64,000 nucleotides of DNA from Shinella fusca (GTDB taxonomy: Bacteria > Pseudomonadota > Alphaproteobacteria > Rhizobiales > Rhizobiaceae): contig NZ_JACHIK010000010.1 in NCBI RefSeq assembly GCF_014203155.1, forward strand, positions 1 to 64,000, in the 5' to 3' direction. This document shows positions 9,741 through 18,043 of this stretch, one piece after another (the first letter of the stretch is position 1; each line of letters starts with the position of its first letter). Position numbers and translations under genes: made by a program. The notes under the pieces were generated by a model. The model was not told where the DNA came from. It ran no database searches and saw nothing but the letters and a program-made list of their open reading frames with translations.

Positions 9741-11074
9741 TCGGACCGCGAAGCCTGCAATGGCGCATTTCGCTCTGGATGGGGCTTGGCATCACCTTGC
9801 TCTGGGCATTTGCCGCAGCGGTCACCGCGCAAAAGCTGCGCCATGAGATGAACGAGGTCTTCGACAGCGCGCTCGAAGAAACCGGGCAGCGCCTGCTGCC
9901 GCTCGCCGTCCGTGATATCGTCGGCCGCGACAGCGACGATGATGCCAGCCAGAGCGTCGCGACGATGCGCGAGCACGACGAATACTTCACCTATGTCGTG
10001 CGGGACGGTGAAGGCCGGGTGCTGCTGCGCTCCCACAAGGCGGACCTCTCCGTCTTTCCGCCGTTCACCGGCATGGGTTTTGCGAATACCCGCACACACC
10101 GCATCTATTCCGATGCCGCCCTTCAGGGCACGATCACCATTTCGGTCGCCGAGCCGCTCGCGCGCCGCCGCGCGGTGGCACGGGACGCGCTGCTCGGCCT
10201 GGCGCTGCCGCTCGGCCTGATCGCTCCCATTGGGCTGGTCGGCGTCTGGGGCGTGGTGCGCCTGTCGATGGCGCCGCTCCGGCGTTTTCGGGCGCAAACC
10301 GAGGCGCGAGGCGCCGGCGACCTGACCCCGATTTCCACGGCGGACCTGCCGTCCGAAGTCCAGCCGAACGCGCAGGCGGTAAATCGTCTGATGGAGCGTC
10401 TCGGACGCACACTGGAAGCGGAACGCAGCTTCACCGCCAATGCCGCGCACGAGTTGCGCACGCCGGTAGCCGCCGCGCTCGCCCAGACGCAAAGATTGAT
10501 CATCGAAACGCCGGATGAAGCCGCGCGCAACCGGGCACGCGACATCGAGACGGCGTTGCGCCGGCTGTTCAGGCTGTCGGAAAAGCTGATGCAGCTCGCA
10601 AGGGCCGAGGGCGGACGGCTGCAGGCGGCCGAGCCGACCGATATCGCGGCCATCCTGCGCATGCTCGTCGGCGAAATGACGGAAAGCGCCGACGGTGCCG
10701 GGCGGATCGACCTTCAGCTCCCCGAGGCGCCGGTATCCTCGGACATCGATGCCGACGCCTTCGCCATCCTGGCGCGCAACCTGATCGAGAATGCGCTGAA
10801 GCACGGCGCCCGCCAGGCGCCGGTTCGCGTGGCTCTGTCGGCCGACGGCGCGCTACGCGTCGCCAATGCCGGGCCGGCCGTTCCACCCGATCTCCTCGCC
10901 CGTCTCTCCGAGCCGTATGAGCGCGGCCGCACGCAGGCCAGCGGCACCGGCCTCGGCCTTGCCATCGCCAAGGCGATCGCCGCGGGCACGGGCGGCAGGA
11001 TCGAGCTCACCTCTCCGCGGCCGGGGCATGACGACGGCTTCGAAGCGAGTTTCCGGATAGGCGGGAGAACCTGA
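9737..11074 (+). CDS. QseC-like sensor histidine kinase
   Basis: 445 residues: membrane helix at about 14-35, a periplasmic sensor region of about 115 residues, a second helix at about 150-175, HAMP linker, HisKA with phospho-acceptor His238 in ANAAHELRTPVAAAL, and a HATPase domain with LARNLIENALKHG and GTGLGLAIAKAI. It overlaps the regulator gene by 4 bp. Position next to a periplasmic redox cluster suggests it senses an envelope redox or metal signal; the ligand is unknown. Confidence 0.92.
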   Translation: MIGPRSLQWRISLWMGLGITLLWAFAAAVTAQKLRHEMNEVFDSALEETGQRLLPLAVRDIVGRDSDDDASQSVATMREHDEYFTYVVRDGEGRVLLRSHKADLSVFPPFTGMGFANTRTHRIYSDAALQGTITISVAEPLARRRAVARDALLGLALPLGLIAPIGLVGVWGVVRLSMAPLRRFRAQTEARGAGDLTPISTADLPSEVQPNAQAVNRLMERLGRTLEAERSFTANAAHELRTPVAAALAQTQRLIIETPDEAARNRARDIETALRRLFRLSEKLMQLARAEGGRLQAAEPTDIAAILRMLVGEMTESADGAGRIDLQLPEAPVSSDIDADAFAILARNLIENALKHGARQAPVRVALSADGALRVANAGPAVPPDLLARLSEPYERGRTQASGTGLGLAIAKAIAAGTGGRIELTSPRPGHDDGFEASFRIGGRT

Positions 11075-11139
11075 CGCTCGGCTATTTGAATCTATTCAAG
11101 GGCGCTGATCCGGAGGCCTCCCGGGCGGGCGGTACTCCC

Positions 11140-12162
11140 TCAAAGATTCTCCTTCAGCAAGACTTCGATGCGTATCCGTTCCTGCGATGCCAGAAGCTCG
11201 CGGTGATCGGCGCGGGCGCGCATGATGCGTAGCGCGCTGCGCACGGCGTGGCCGGGATCCTGGGCGATCACGGCGTCAATGCGCTCATCCATGAGGGCCT
11301 GCTCGCTGAAGGGGGTGCGCTCGTGTGCGACGACGGTGAGGGGGCGGGAGCCCTGCGCGCTCCAGACGGCGGACAGCGGCACGCGCGCCTCCGAGCTCAG
11401 CACATAGACCGCGACGGTATCGGGATTGTGCTGCAAGGTGCGCCGGATGATGAGGTCGGCACGGTTTGCGTCCGCATAGGTTTCGAGCGACGGCAGGGGG
11501 TGAAGATGCGGAAACTGCGCGTTGATGATGCTGTCGAAGCCGAGGCGGCGCTGGATGCTGTCGAGCGCCATCATGGTTTCGGCGACGACCATGATCTTGC
11601 CCGGCCGGTTTCCGATGAAGCGGCCGGCGATCTTGCCTGCGGTGGCGCCCGCGGCGAAGTTGTCGATGCCGACGTAGTCGGCGCGCTCCAGCCGCTCCTG
11701 GCCGGAGAGGAACTGCACGACCTTGACGTCGCGCTCGACGAGCCGCAGCAGCGCGTCGCGCACCTGGGGCGATTCCGGCGCCATGACCGCAACGCCGTCC
11801 AACGTATCGGCGCCGATGGCGGAGAGATACTTGGCGACGTGATGGGGATCGTTCATCGGGATCTGGGCGATCTCGACATCCGTGGAATCGGCGCGCAGGA
11901 TTTCCTTGGCCTCTCCCGCGCGGGCGATGAGCTCGGCCAGATACTGGTCGCCTGAGGTCGGCAGGACGAAGCGGAAGCTGTAGGTCTTGTTGCGTGCCAG
12001 CGCCACGGCGGCGGGATTGCGCACGAAGCCGATGCGCTCGATGGCCTCGGCCACTTTCCTGACCGCCTTCGGGCTGACGTTCGGCCGCTCGTTGAGAACG
12101 CGATCAACGGTGGCAAGGCTTACGCCGGCGGCTTCTGCCAGGTCTTTTGCGGTAGGCCGCAT
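11140..12162 (-). CDS. LacI-family transcriptional regulator
   Basis: 340 residues: N-terminal HTH (TAKDLAEAAGVSLATVDRVLNERP, residues 3-26) and a periplasmic-binding-like sensor domain of the type that binds a sugar or polyol. It is divergent from the importer/dihydroxyacetone kinase operon, and two palindromes in the 269-bp gap between them suit a LacI dimer-of-dimers. It is most likely the repressor of that operon, released by the imported substrate. It converges with the sensor kinase gene on its other side, with no clear terminator in the 65-bp gap. Confidence 0.92.
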   Translation of the reverse strand: MRPTAKDLAEAAGVSLATVDRVLNERPNVSPKAVRKVAEAIERIGFVRNPAAVALARNKTYSFRFVLPTSGDQYLAELIARAGEAKEILRADSTDVEIAQIPMNDPHHVAKYLSAIGADTLDGVAVMAPESPQVRDALLRLVERDVKVVQFLSGQERLERADYVGIDNFAAGATAGKIAGRFIGNRPGKIMVVAETMMALDSIQRRLGFDSIINAQFPHLHPLPSLETYADANRADLIIRRTLQHNPDTVAVYVLSSEARVPLSAVWSAQGSRPLTVVAHERTPFSEQALMDERIDAVIAQDPGHAVRSALRIMRARADHRELLASQERIRIEVLLKENL

Positions 12163-12231
12163 TCCACTCTCTCTTCAACGACGCAGGATCCAGATCGGAT
12201 TTCTCCAGCAAAAGCAGGTGAAAAGCAAGAA

Positions 12232-12280
12232 TTGGTGTGCGCACCTCAAAATTTGCTTGCATTGAGGTGCGCACCTCAAT
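12232..12280. promoter_or_regulatory. Paired LacI-type operators
   Basis: A perfect 20-bp palindrome, ATTGAGGTGCGCACCTCAAT, lies at 12261-12280. An imperfect copy, TTGGTGTGCGCACCTCAA, lies at 12232-12249. Their centres (12240.5 and 12270.5) are 30 bp apart, about three helical turns, so both face the same side of the DNA. The central CG step and length are typical of LacI-family operators. They sit between the regulator and the binding-protein gene. Confidence 0.85.
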
Positions 12281-12431
12281 ATGACTCCATGCGTGGCCGG
12301 CAGGAGGAATGCGCGCCACGAGGCGGTGCGGAGGAGACAGGCCCGCCGGGAAGTTGTTCCGCGCCATTGGCCCGCAAAGGGCGTTGTCAGCCTTCCGATG
12401 GGGTCGGAAGGCGAGGGAGGAGGTCCCCACC

Positions 12432-13766
12432 ATGAAATTTCGTCACGCAAGATTTTTCGCCGCTTTCGGTGCGCTTCTGGCGGCTGGCGCCGCGGGCACG
12501 GGGCAGGCGAGCGCCAAGGAGCTGACGCTCTGCTGGGCCGCCTGGGATCCGGCTAATGCGCTTGTCGAGCTCAGCAAGGATTTCGAGGCCAAGAGCGGCA
12601 TCAAGATGAAATTCGAATTCGTGCCGTGGCCGAATTTCGCCGACCGCATGCTCAACGAGCTGAATTCCGGCGGCAAGCTCTGCGACCTGATGATCGGCGA
12701 CAGCCAGTGGATCGGCGGCGCGGCGGAGAACGGCCAGTACGTCAAGCTCAACGATTTCTTCGACAAGGAAGGGATCAAGATGAGCGATTTCATTCCGGCG
12801 ACGGTCGTCGGCTATGCCGAATGGCCGAAGAATTCGCCGAACTACTGGGCGATGCCCGCCTTCGGCGACGTCGTCGGCTGGAGCTACCGCAAGGACTGGT
12901 TCTCCCGCCCCGAACTGCAGGCCGAATTCAAGGAGAAATACGGCCGCGAGCTGACCGTGCCGAAGACGTTCGGCGAGTTGAAGGACATCGCGCAGTTCTT
13001 CCAGAAGCGCGAGATCGACGGCAAGACGGTCTATGGCGCGGCCATCTACACGGAGCGCGGGTCCGAGGGCATCACCATGGGCGTCATGGACGTGCTCTAC
13101 AGCTTCGGCTTCAAGTACGAGAACCCCGACAAGCCCTATGAGCTTGAAGGCTATGTCAATTCGGCGGAAGCGGTGAAGGGCCTGGAGTTCTACAAGGAGC
13201 TCTACGATTGCTGCACGCCGCCCGGCCATTCCGACGCCTACATGTCCGAGGACATCGATGCCTACAAGTCGGGCCAGGTCGCGCTGCACATGAACTTCGC
13301 GTTCACCTGGCCGGGCATCAACGCCGACGCCAATGTCGGCGGCGACAAGTCGGGTTACTTCCCGAACCCGGCCGGCCCGGAGGGTGCTGCCTATGCGCAG
13401 CTCGGTGGGCAGGGCATTTCGGTCGTCTCCTCGTCGGAGAAGCAGGAGGACGCGCTCGCCTACATCAAGTGGTTCGCGCAGCCGGAAATCCAGCAGAAAT
13501 GGTGGCAGATGGGCGGCTATTCGGCACTCCTGAAGGTGGTCGAGGATCCGGGCTTTGCGACCAGCCAGCCCTATGCGCAGACGTTCCTCGATTCCATGGC
13601 CATCGTACAGGACTTCTGGGCCGAGCCGAGCTACGCCTCGCTGCTGCAGGCCGCGCAGAAGCGCTTCCACGACTATGTCGTCGCGGGCCAGGGCACGGCC
13701 GAGGACGCGCTCGACGGGCTCGTCAAGGACTGGACGCAGGTCTTCGACGACGAAGGCAAGTACTGA
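12432..13766 (+). CDS. ABC importer solute-binding protein (family 1, polyol/triose type)
   Basis: 444 residues with a signal peptide (about 1-32, ending GQASA). It is a cluster-1 type binding protein, rich in aromatic residues in the expected cleft. AGGGAGGAGG lies directly before ATG at 12432. It begins an operon of two permeases, a small membrane protein, two ATPases and a dihydroxyacetone kinase. The set resembles the rhizobial glycerol importer GlpSTPQUV in gene content, but the gene order differs and the kinase suggests a ketotriose, tetrulose or related polyol. The substrate is inferred from the kinase only. Confidence 0.9.
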   Translation: MKFRHARFFAAFGALLAAGAAGTGQASAKELTLCWAAWDPANALVELSKDFEAKSGIKMKFEFVPWPNFADRMLNELNSGGKLCDLMIGDSQWIGGAAENGQYVKLNDFFDKEGIKMSDFIPATVVGYAEWPKNSPNYWAMPAFGDVVGWSYRKDWFSRPELQAEFKEKYGRELTVPKTFGELKDIAQFFQKREIDGKTVYGAAIYTERGSEGITMGVMDVLYSFGFKYENPDKPYELEGYVNSAEAVKGLEFYKELYDCCTPPGHSDAYMSEDIDAYKSGQVALHMNFAFTWPGINADANVGGDKSGYFPNPAGPEGAAYAQLGGQGISVVSSSEKQEDALAYIKWFAQPEIQQKWWQMGGYSALLKVVEDPGFATSQPYAQTFLDSMAIVQDFWAEPSYASLLQAAQKRFHDYVVAGQGTAEDALDGLVKDWTQVFDDEGKY

Positions 13767-13812
13767 CGCCATCGGCCGGGCCCGCGCCTCCCAGCGGGCC
13801 ACGGCGCGGCCG

Positions 13813-13835
13813 GAGCCGGGGAGCTGCCCCGGCTC
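13813..13835 (+). promoter_or_regulatory. Intercistronic hairpin after the binding-protein gene
   Basis: Arms GAGCCGGGG and CCCCGGCTC are perfectly complementary with loop AGCTG. There is no T run. It lies 46 bp after the binding-protein stop and 33 bp before the permease start, so it probably protects the upstream mRNA and reduces downstream expression. Confidence 0.65.
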
Positions 13836-13868
13836 TGCCGCCGCCCATGCTGCTATAGGGGACTATCA

Positions 13869-14816
13869 ATGCTGAAATCATCCGTGGACCGGGTCGCCGA
13901 GGCGACGCCGCATGCCATCGCCGGACGTATGCGCGGCCTGTCCGACCGCACGCTCGCCTGGCTCTTCGTCGCGCCGTCGATCGTGCTGCTGCTGGCGGTC
14001 AATATCTTCCCGCTCATCTGGACGATCCGGCTGAGCTTCACCAATTTCCGGGTCAACCGGCCCAATGCCGCGGTCGAGTTCGTCGGCCTCAAGAACTACC
14101 TGAATATCCTGTCCGACCGGGATATCTGGCTGACCATGCAGGCGACGGCGCACTTCCTGATCTGGACCATCGTGCTTCAGGTCCTGATCGGTTTCGCGCT
14201 TGCCTATCTGATCAACAAGAAGTTCCGCGGCAACGACCTGTGGACCACGATCATCGTGCTGCCGATGATGCTGAGCCCGGCGGTGGTGGGCAACTTCTGG
14301 ACCTTCCTCTACCAGCCGCAGATCGGCCTCTTCAACTATGCGGTCGGCTTCCTGACCGGCGCGGACCCGTCCAGCTTCTCGATGATCGGCGACGTGGCGC
14401 TCGCCCCTTGGGCCATCGTCATCGTCGACACCTGGATGTGGACGCCCTTCGTCATGCTGATCTGCCTTGCGGGCCTGCGCTCCATTCCGCCGAGCATCTA
14501 CGAGGCGGCCGAATGCGACCGCGCCAGCAGGTGGCGGCAGTTCTGGACGATCACCATCCCGCTCGTCCTGCCCTTCCTGATGCTCGCCGTGCTCTTCCGC
14601 GGCATCGAGAACTTCAAGATGTTCGACCTCGTCGTGCAGCTCACCGGCGGCGGCCCCGGCTCGATCACCGAGCTTACCTCGATCAACCTCAAGCGCGAGG
14701 CCTTCGAGAAGTGGCGTACCGGCTATGCCTCTGCCTATGCCGTCATCCTCTTCGTCACGGTCTTCGGCCTCGCCTCGATCTACGTCAAGGCGCTCAACAA
14801 GGTGAAACAACGATGA
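13869..14816 (+). CDS. ABC importer permease, MalF/UgpA type
   Basis: 315 residues with about six membrane helices, the first at about 30-52. The cytoplasmic ATPase-contact loop is EAAECDRASRWRQFWTITIP. AGGGG precedes the start. The stop overlaps the next permease start by ATGA, indicating tight coupling. It forms the channel with the following permease. Confidence 0.92.
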   Translation: MLKSSVDRVAEATPHAIAGRMRGLSDRTLAWLFVAPSIVLLLAVNIFPLIWTIRLSFTNFRVNRPNAAVEFVGLKNYLNILSDRDIWLTMQATAHFLIWTIVLQVLIGFALAYLINKKFRGNDLWTTIIVLPMMLSPAVVGNFWTFLYQPQIGLFNYAVGFLTGADPSSFSMIGDVALAPWAIVIVDTWMWTPFVMLICLAGLRSIPPSIYEAAECDRASRWRQFWTITIPLVLPFLMLAVLFRGIENFKMFDLVVQLTGGGPGSITELTSINLKREAFEKWRTGYASAYAVILFVTVFGLASIYVKALNKVKQR

Positions 14817-15754
14817 GCAGCTATTCCGTCACCGAACCGTCGCTGCGGCAGAAATGGGTCGCGGGCATCCTGGTCGTCGGCTACGCGCTGATCACCATCC
14901 TGCCGCTCATCTGGATCATCGCCACGGGCTTCAAGACGCCCTCCGACGCCATCGCCTATCCGCCGAAAACCTTCTTCACGCCGACGGTCGAGGGCTACGT
15001 CAACGTCTTCACCACGCGCACCCGGCTTTCGCAGGAGCAGTTGCAGGCGCTCGGCGAGCCCACGACCTGGTACGACAAGCTGGTGCGCAAGGACGGGCTC
15101 GTCATTTCCGGACCCTCGCGCTTTGCCGAGCGCTTCACCAATTCGGTGATCATCGGCTTCGGCTCGACGGTGCTGTGCATCGTGCTCGGGACGGTGGCGG
15201 CCTACGCCTTCTCGCGCTTCAAGGTGCCGCTGAAGGACGATCTTCTCTTCTTCATCCTTTCGACGCGCATGATGCCGCCGATCGCCGTCGCCATCCCGAT
15301 CTTCCTGATGTTCCGCTCGCTCGGGCTCAGCGACACCCATGCCGGCATGATCCTGCTCTACACGGCGGTGAACCTGTCGCTCTCCGTGTGGCTGCTCAAG
15401 GGCTTCATCGACGAGATTCCCGTCGAATACGAGGAGGCGGCGCTGATCGACGGCTATACCCGCTTCCAGGCCTTCTACAAGGTCGTGCTGCCCCAGGCGG
15501 CGACGGGCATCGCCTCCACCGCGATCTTCTGCCTGATCTTCGCGTGGAACGAATATGCCTTTGCGGTGCTGCTGACATCCGGCAACGCCCAGACGGCCCC
15601 GCCCTTCATTCCCACCATCATCGGCGTCAGCGGCCAGGACTGGCCCGCCGTCGCCGCCGGTGCGACGATCTTCCTCGTGCCGGTCATGGTGTTCACCATC
15701 CTTCTGCGCAAGCATCTCCTGCGCGGCATCACCTTCGGAGCAGTCCGCAAATGA
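14813..15754 (+). CDS. ABC importer permease, MalG/UgpE type
   Basis: 313 residues. The first helix is at about 15-35, followed by a periplasmic insert of about 70 residues before helix 2, typical of MalG-type partners in polyol importers. The ATPase-contact loop is EEAALIDGYTRFQAFYKVVLP. ATG at 14813 overlaps the previous stop; the small membrane gene overlaps its own stop in turn. Confidence 0.92.
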   Translation: MSSYSVTEPSLRQKWVAGILVVGYALITILPLIWIIATGFKTPSDAIAYPPKTFFTPTVEGYVNVFTTRTRLSQEQLQALGEPTTWYDKLVRKDGLVISGPSRFAERFTNSVIIGFGSTVLCIVLGTVAAYAFSRFKVPLKDDLLFFILSTRMMPPIAVAIPIFLMFRSLGLSDTHAGMILLYTAVNLSLSVWLLKGFIDEIPVEYEEAALIDGYTRFQAFYKVVLPQAATGIASTAIFCLIFAWNEYAFAVLLTSGNAQTAPPFIPTIIGVSGQDWPAVAAGATIFLVPVMVFTILLRKHLLRGITFGAVRK

Positions 15755-15939
15755 CACGATTTTTCAACGGCCTCCTGCATTTCCGGCGCAAGGCCTGGGA
15801 AATGCTGGCCTCGGTGCTGATCGCGGCGGGCGTCGTCATGCTCATGCAGCCCTTCGCGCTCGCGCTCTATTCCTGGTCCTTCGTCGTAACCCTCCTCGGC
15901 ACGGTGATGTTCATCATCGTCAGCCATTTTCCGGAGTAG
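15751..15939 (+). CDS. Small two-helix membrane protein, GlpU-like
   Basis: A 62-residue protein with a basic N-terminus and two hydrophobic segments (about 18-34 and 40-58). It overlaps the preceding permease stop by ATGA and is followed 4 bp later by the ATPase gene. Its position and size recall GlpU of the rhizobial glycerol importer, a small membrane protein encoded with the permeases. Its function in either system is not known to me. The overlaps on both sides argue for a real translated gene. Confidence 0.78.
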   Translation: MTRFFNGLLHFRRKAWEMLASVLIAAGVVMLMQPFALALYSWSFVVTLLGTVMFIIVSHFPE

Positions 15940-15943
15940 GCCG

Positions 15944-17041
15944 ATGGCGCAAATCAGGATCCAGAACGTACGCAAGGAGTTCGGCGCCTTCACCGCCGTC
16001 CGCTCCTCCACCTTCACCATCGAGGACGGCGAGTTCTTCATGCTGCTCGGCCCTTCCGGCTGCGGCAAGACGACGACGCTGCGCATGATGGCCGGCCTCG
16101 AACTGCCGACCTCCGGCGAGATCTTCATCGACGGTGAGGAGGTCGGCATGAAGCCGGCGAGCCAGCGCGATATCGCCTTCGTCTTCCAGATGTTCGCGCT
16201 CTATCCGCATATGAACGTGCGCAAGAACATCTCCTATCCGCTCGTCAGCCAGGGCATGAAGCGCGAGGCGGTGAGCGCCCGCGTCGCGGACGTCGCCCGC
16301 ATCCTCAGGATCGAGCATCTTCTCGACAAGCCTGTCGGGGGCCTTTCCGGCGGCGACCGCCAGCGCGTGGCGCTTGGGCGCGCCATCGTGCGCCGGCCGA
16401 AAGCCTTCTTCATGGACGAGCCGCTCGGCGCGCTCGACGCGGAGTTCCGCGAGCACATGGCCGAGGAGTTGCGCGCGCTGCATGACCGCATGGGCGCCAC
16501 CACCGTCTATGTCACGCACGACCAGCTCGAGGCCATGCAGATGGGCGACAAGATCGTCGTCATGAACCATGGCGTCGTCGAGCAGTTCGGCAAGCCGCAG
16601 CAGATCTACGACTGGCCGGCGACGAAGTTCGTCGCCCAGTTCATCGGCTCGCCCTCGATGAACTTTCTCGACTTCGAGGGCATGATCGGCATCGGCGGCG
16701 ACAGCGTCGAGCTCGGCGGGGTCAAGGTCCACGTACCCGCCGCGCGGGAAGGCCGCGCCGGCCGCCTGACGCTCGGCGTTCGCCCCGAGCATGTGGCGTT
16801 CCGCGACGACGCCCCCTATCGCGGCCGCGTGAGCGCCGTCGAATATCTCGGCACGACGCAGATCGTTACCCTTTCGACGGAGCACGGCGACGTCAAGGCC
16901 CGTATCTCCTCGGGGCAGGCGGTGCGAGAGGAGGAGCTGGTCGGCCTCGATTTCGACGCGCGCACCCTCTCGCTCTTCGATGCGGAAAGCGGCAAGGTCC
17001 TCATTTCCGAGGGCAATGAAGGAGTGCTCGCCCATGGCTGA
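15944..17041 (+). CDS. ABC importer ATPase 1 (variant signature LSGGD)
   Basis: 365 residues: Walker A GPSGCGKTT, signature LSGGDRQR with Asp replacing the usual Gln, Walker B AFFMDEP, His switch in YVTHDQ, and a C-terminal regulatory domain of about 120 residues. It overlaps the next ATPase gene by 8 bp. Two different ATPases in one operon imply a heterodimer, as in the glycerol importer GlpS/GlpT. The LSGGD change is within a position that contacts nucleotide and may mark asymmetry between the two sites. Confidence 0.92.
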   Translation: MAQIRIQNVRKEFGAFTAVRSSTFTIEDGEFFMLLGPSGCGKTTTLRMMAGLELPTSGEIFIDGEEVGMKPASQRDIAFVFQMFALYPHMNVRKNISYPLVSQGMKREAVSARVADVARILRIEHLLDKPVGGLSGGDRQRVALGRAIVRRPKAFFMDEPLGALDAEFREHMAEELRALHDRMGATTVYVTHDQLEAMQMGDKIVVMNHGVVEQFGKPQQIYDWPATKFVAQFIGSPSMNFLDFEGMIGIGGDSVELGGVKVHVPAAREGRAGRLTLGVRPEHVAFRDDAPYRGRVSAVEYLGTTQIVTLSTEHGDVKARISSGQAVREEELVGLDFDARTLSLFDAESGKVLISEGNEGVLAHG

Positions 17042-18029
17042 GGTCGTGCTTGAAAACGTGACGAAACGGTTCGGCGCGACGGTCGCCCTCGACAATGTCT
17101 CGCTGACGGTGCCGGACGGCTCCTTCGTCGTCCTGCTCGGCCCGACGGGCGCGGGCAAGACGACGACGCTGCGCATGGTCTCCGGCCTCGACGTTCCCGA
17201 CAGCGGAGAGGTCTACATCGACGGCCGGCCGATGAAGGGCCTTCAGCCCGCCGAGCGCAATGTCGCCATGGTGTTCCAGCAATATTCGCTCTATCCGCAC
17301 CTCACCGTTCGCCAGAACCTGGAGTTCCCCCTGAAATCGCCTCTCCTGAAGACGCCGAAGGCGGCGATCGAGCGGAAGGTCCAGGAGGTTGCCGAGGTCC
17401 TGCAGATCGCCCACAAGCTGGAGAACAAGGCGACGGCGCTTTCGGGCGGCGAGATGCAGCGCGTCTCCATCGGCCGCGCATTGGTGCGCGATCCCAGGAT
17501 ATTCCTGATGGACGAGCCGCTGAGCTCGCTCGATGCGAAGCTCCGCGCGGACCTGCGCATCGAACTGAAGCGCATCCAGGCGAAATCCGGCGCGACGCTG
17601 CTCTACGTCACCCACGACCAGATCGAGGCGATGACCATGGCGACCCATGTCGGCGTGCTGAACGAAGGCAGGCTGGTGCAGTTCGGCTCGCCGCGCGAGG
17701 TTTACGAAGAGCCCGTCAGCATCTATGCCGCGACCCGCCTCGGCCAGCCGCGCATCAACGTGCTGCCGGCCGATCTCTTCGCCGGCGCGCCGGCGGGGGC
17801 GAAGAGCATCGGCCTTCGCCCGGAGCATATTTCGCAAGGCGAGGGCGAGGAGGCGCTGGTCAAGCGCGTCGAACATCTCGGCGACCAGACGCGCCTGCAC
17901 CTCACGTTCAAGCGGCACGACCTCATCACCGTCACCGACGCCCACACGCCGCTCCGGGGCGGTGAGACCATCCGGATCCAACCGTCGCGGCCGCTCTTTT
18001 TCGATGCCGCGGGCCTGCGTTTAGTTTAG
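17034..18029 (+). CDS. ABC importer ATPase 2
   Basis: 331 residues with Walker A GPTGAGKTT, signature LSGGEMQR, Walker B IFLMDEPLSSLD and His switch YVTHDQ. The C-terminal domain is shorter than in ATPase 1. ATG at 17034 is used because it starts the family domain (MAEVVLENVTKRFG) and overlaps the previous stop. Both nucleotide sites look complete in this subunit. Confidence 0.92.
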   Translation: MAEVVLENVTKRFGATVALDNVSLTVPDGSFVVLLGPTGAGKTTTLRMVSGLDVPDSGEVYIDGRPMKGLQPAERNVAMVFQQYSLYPHLTVRQNLEFPLKSPLLKTPKAAIERKVQEVAEVLQIAHKLENKATALSGGEMQRVSIGRALVRDPRIFLMDEPLSSLDAKLRADLRIELKRIQAKSGATLLYVTHDQIEAMTMATHVGVLNEGRLVQFGSPREVYEEPVSIYAATRLGQPRINVLPADLFAGAPAGAKSIGLRPEHISQGEGEEALVKRVEHLGDQTRLHLTFKRHDLITVTDAHTPLRGGETIRIQPSRPLFFDAAGLRLV

Positions 18030-18043
18030 GGAGAACAGCAACC

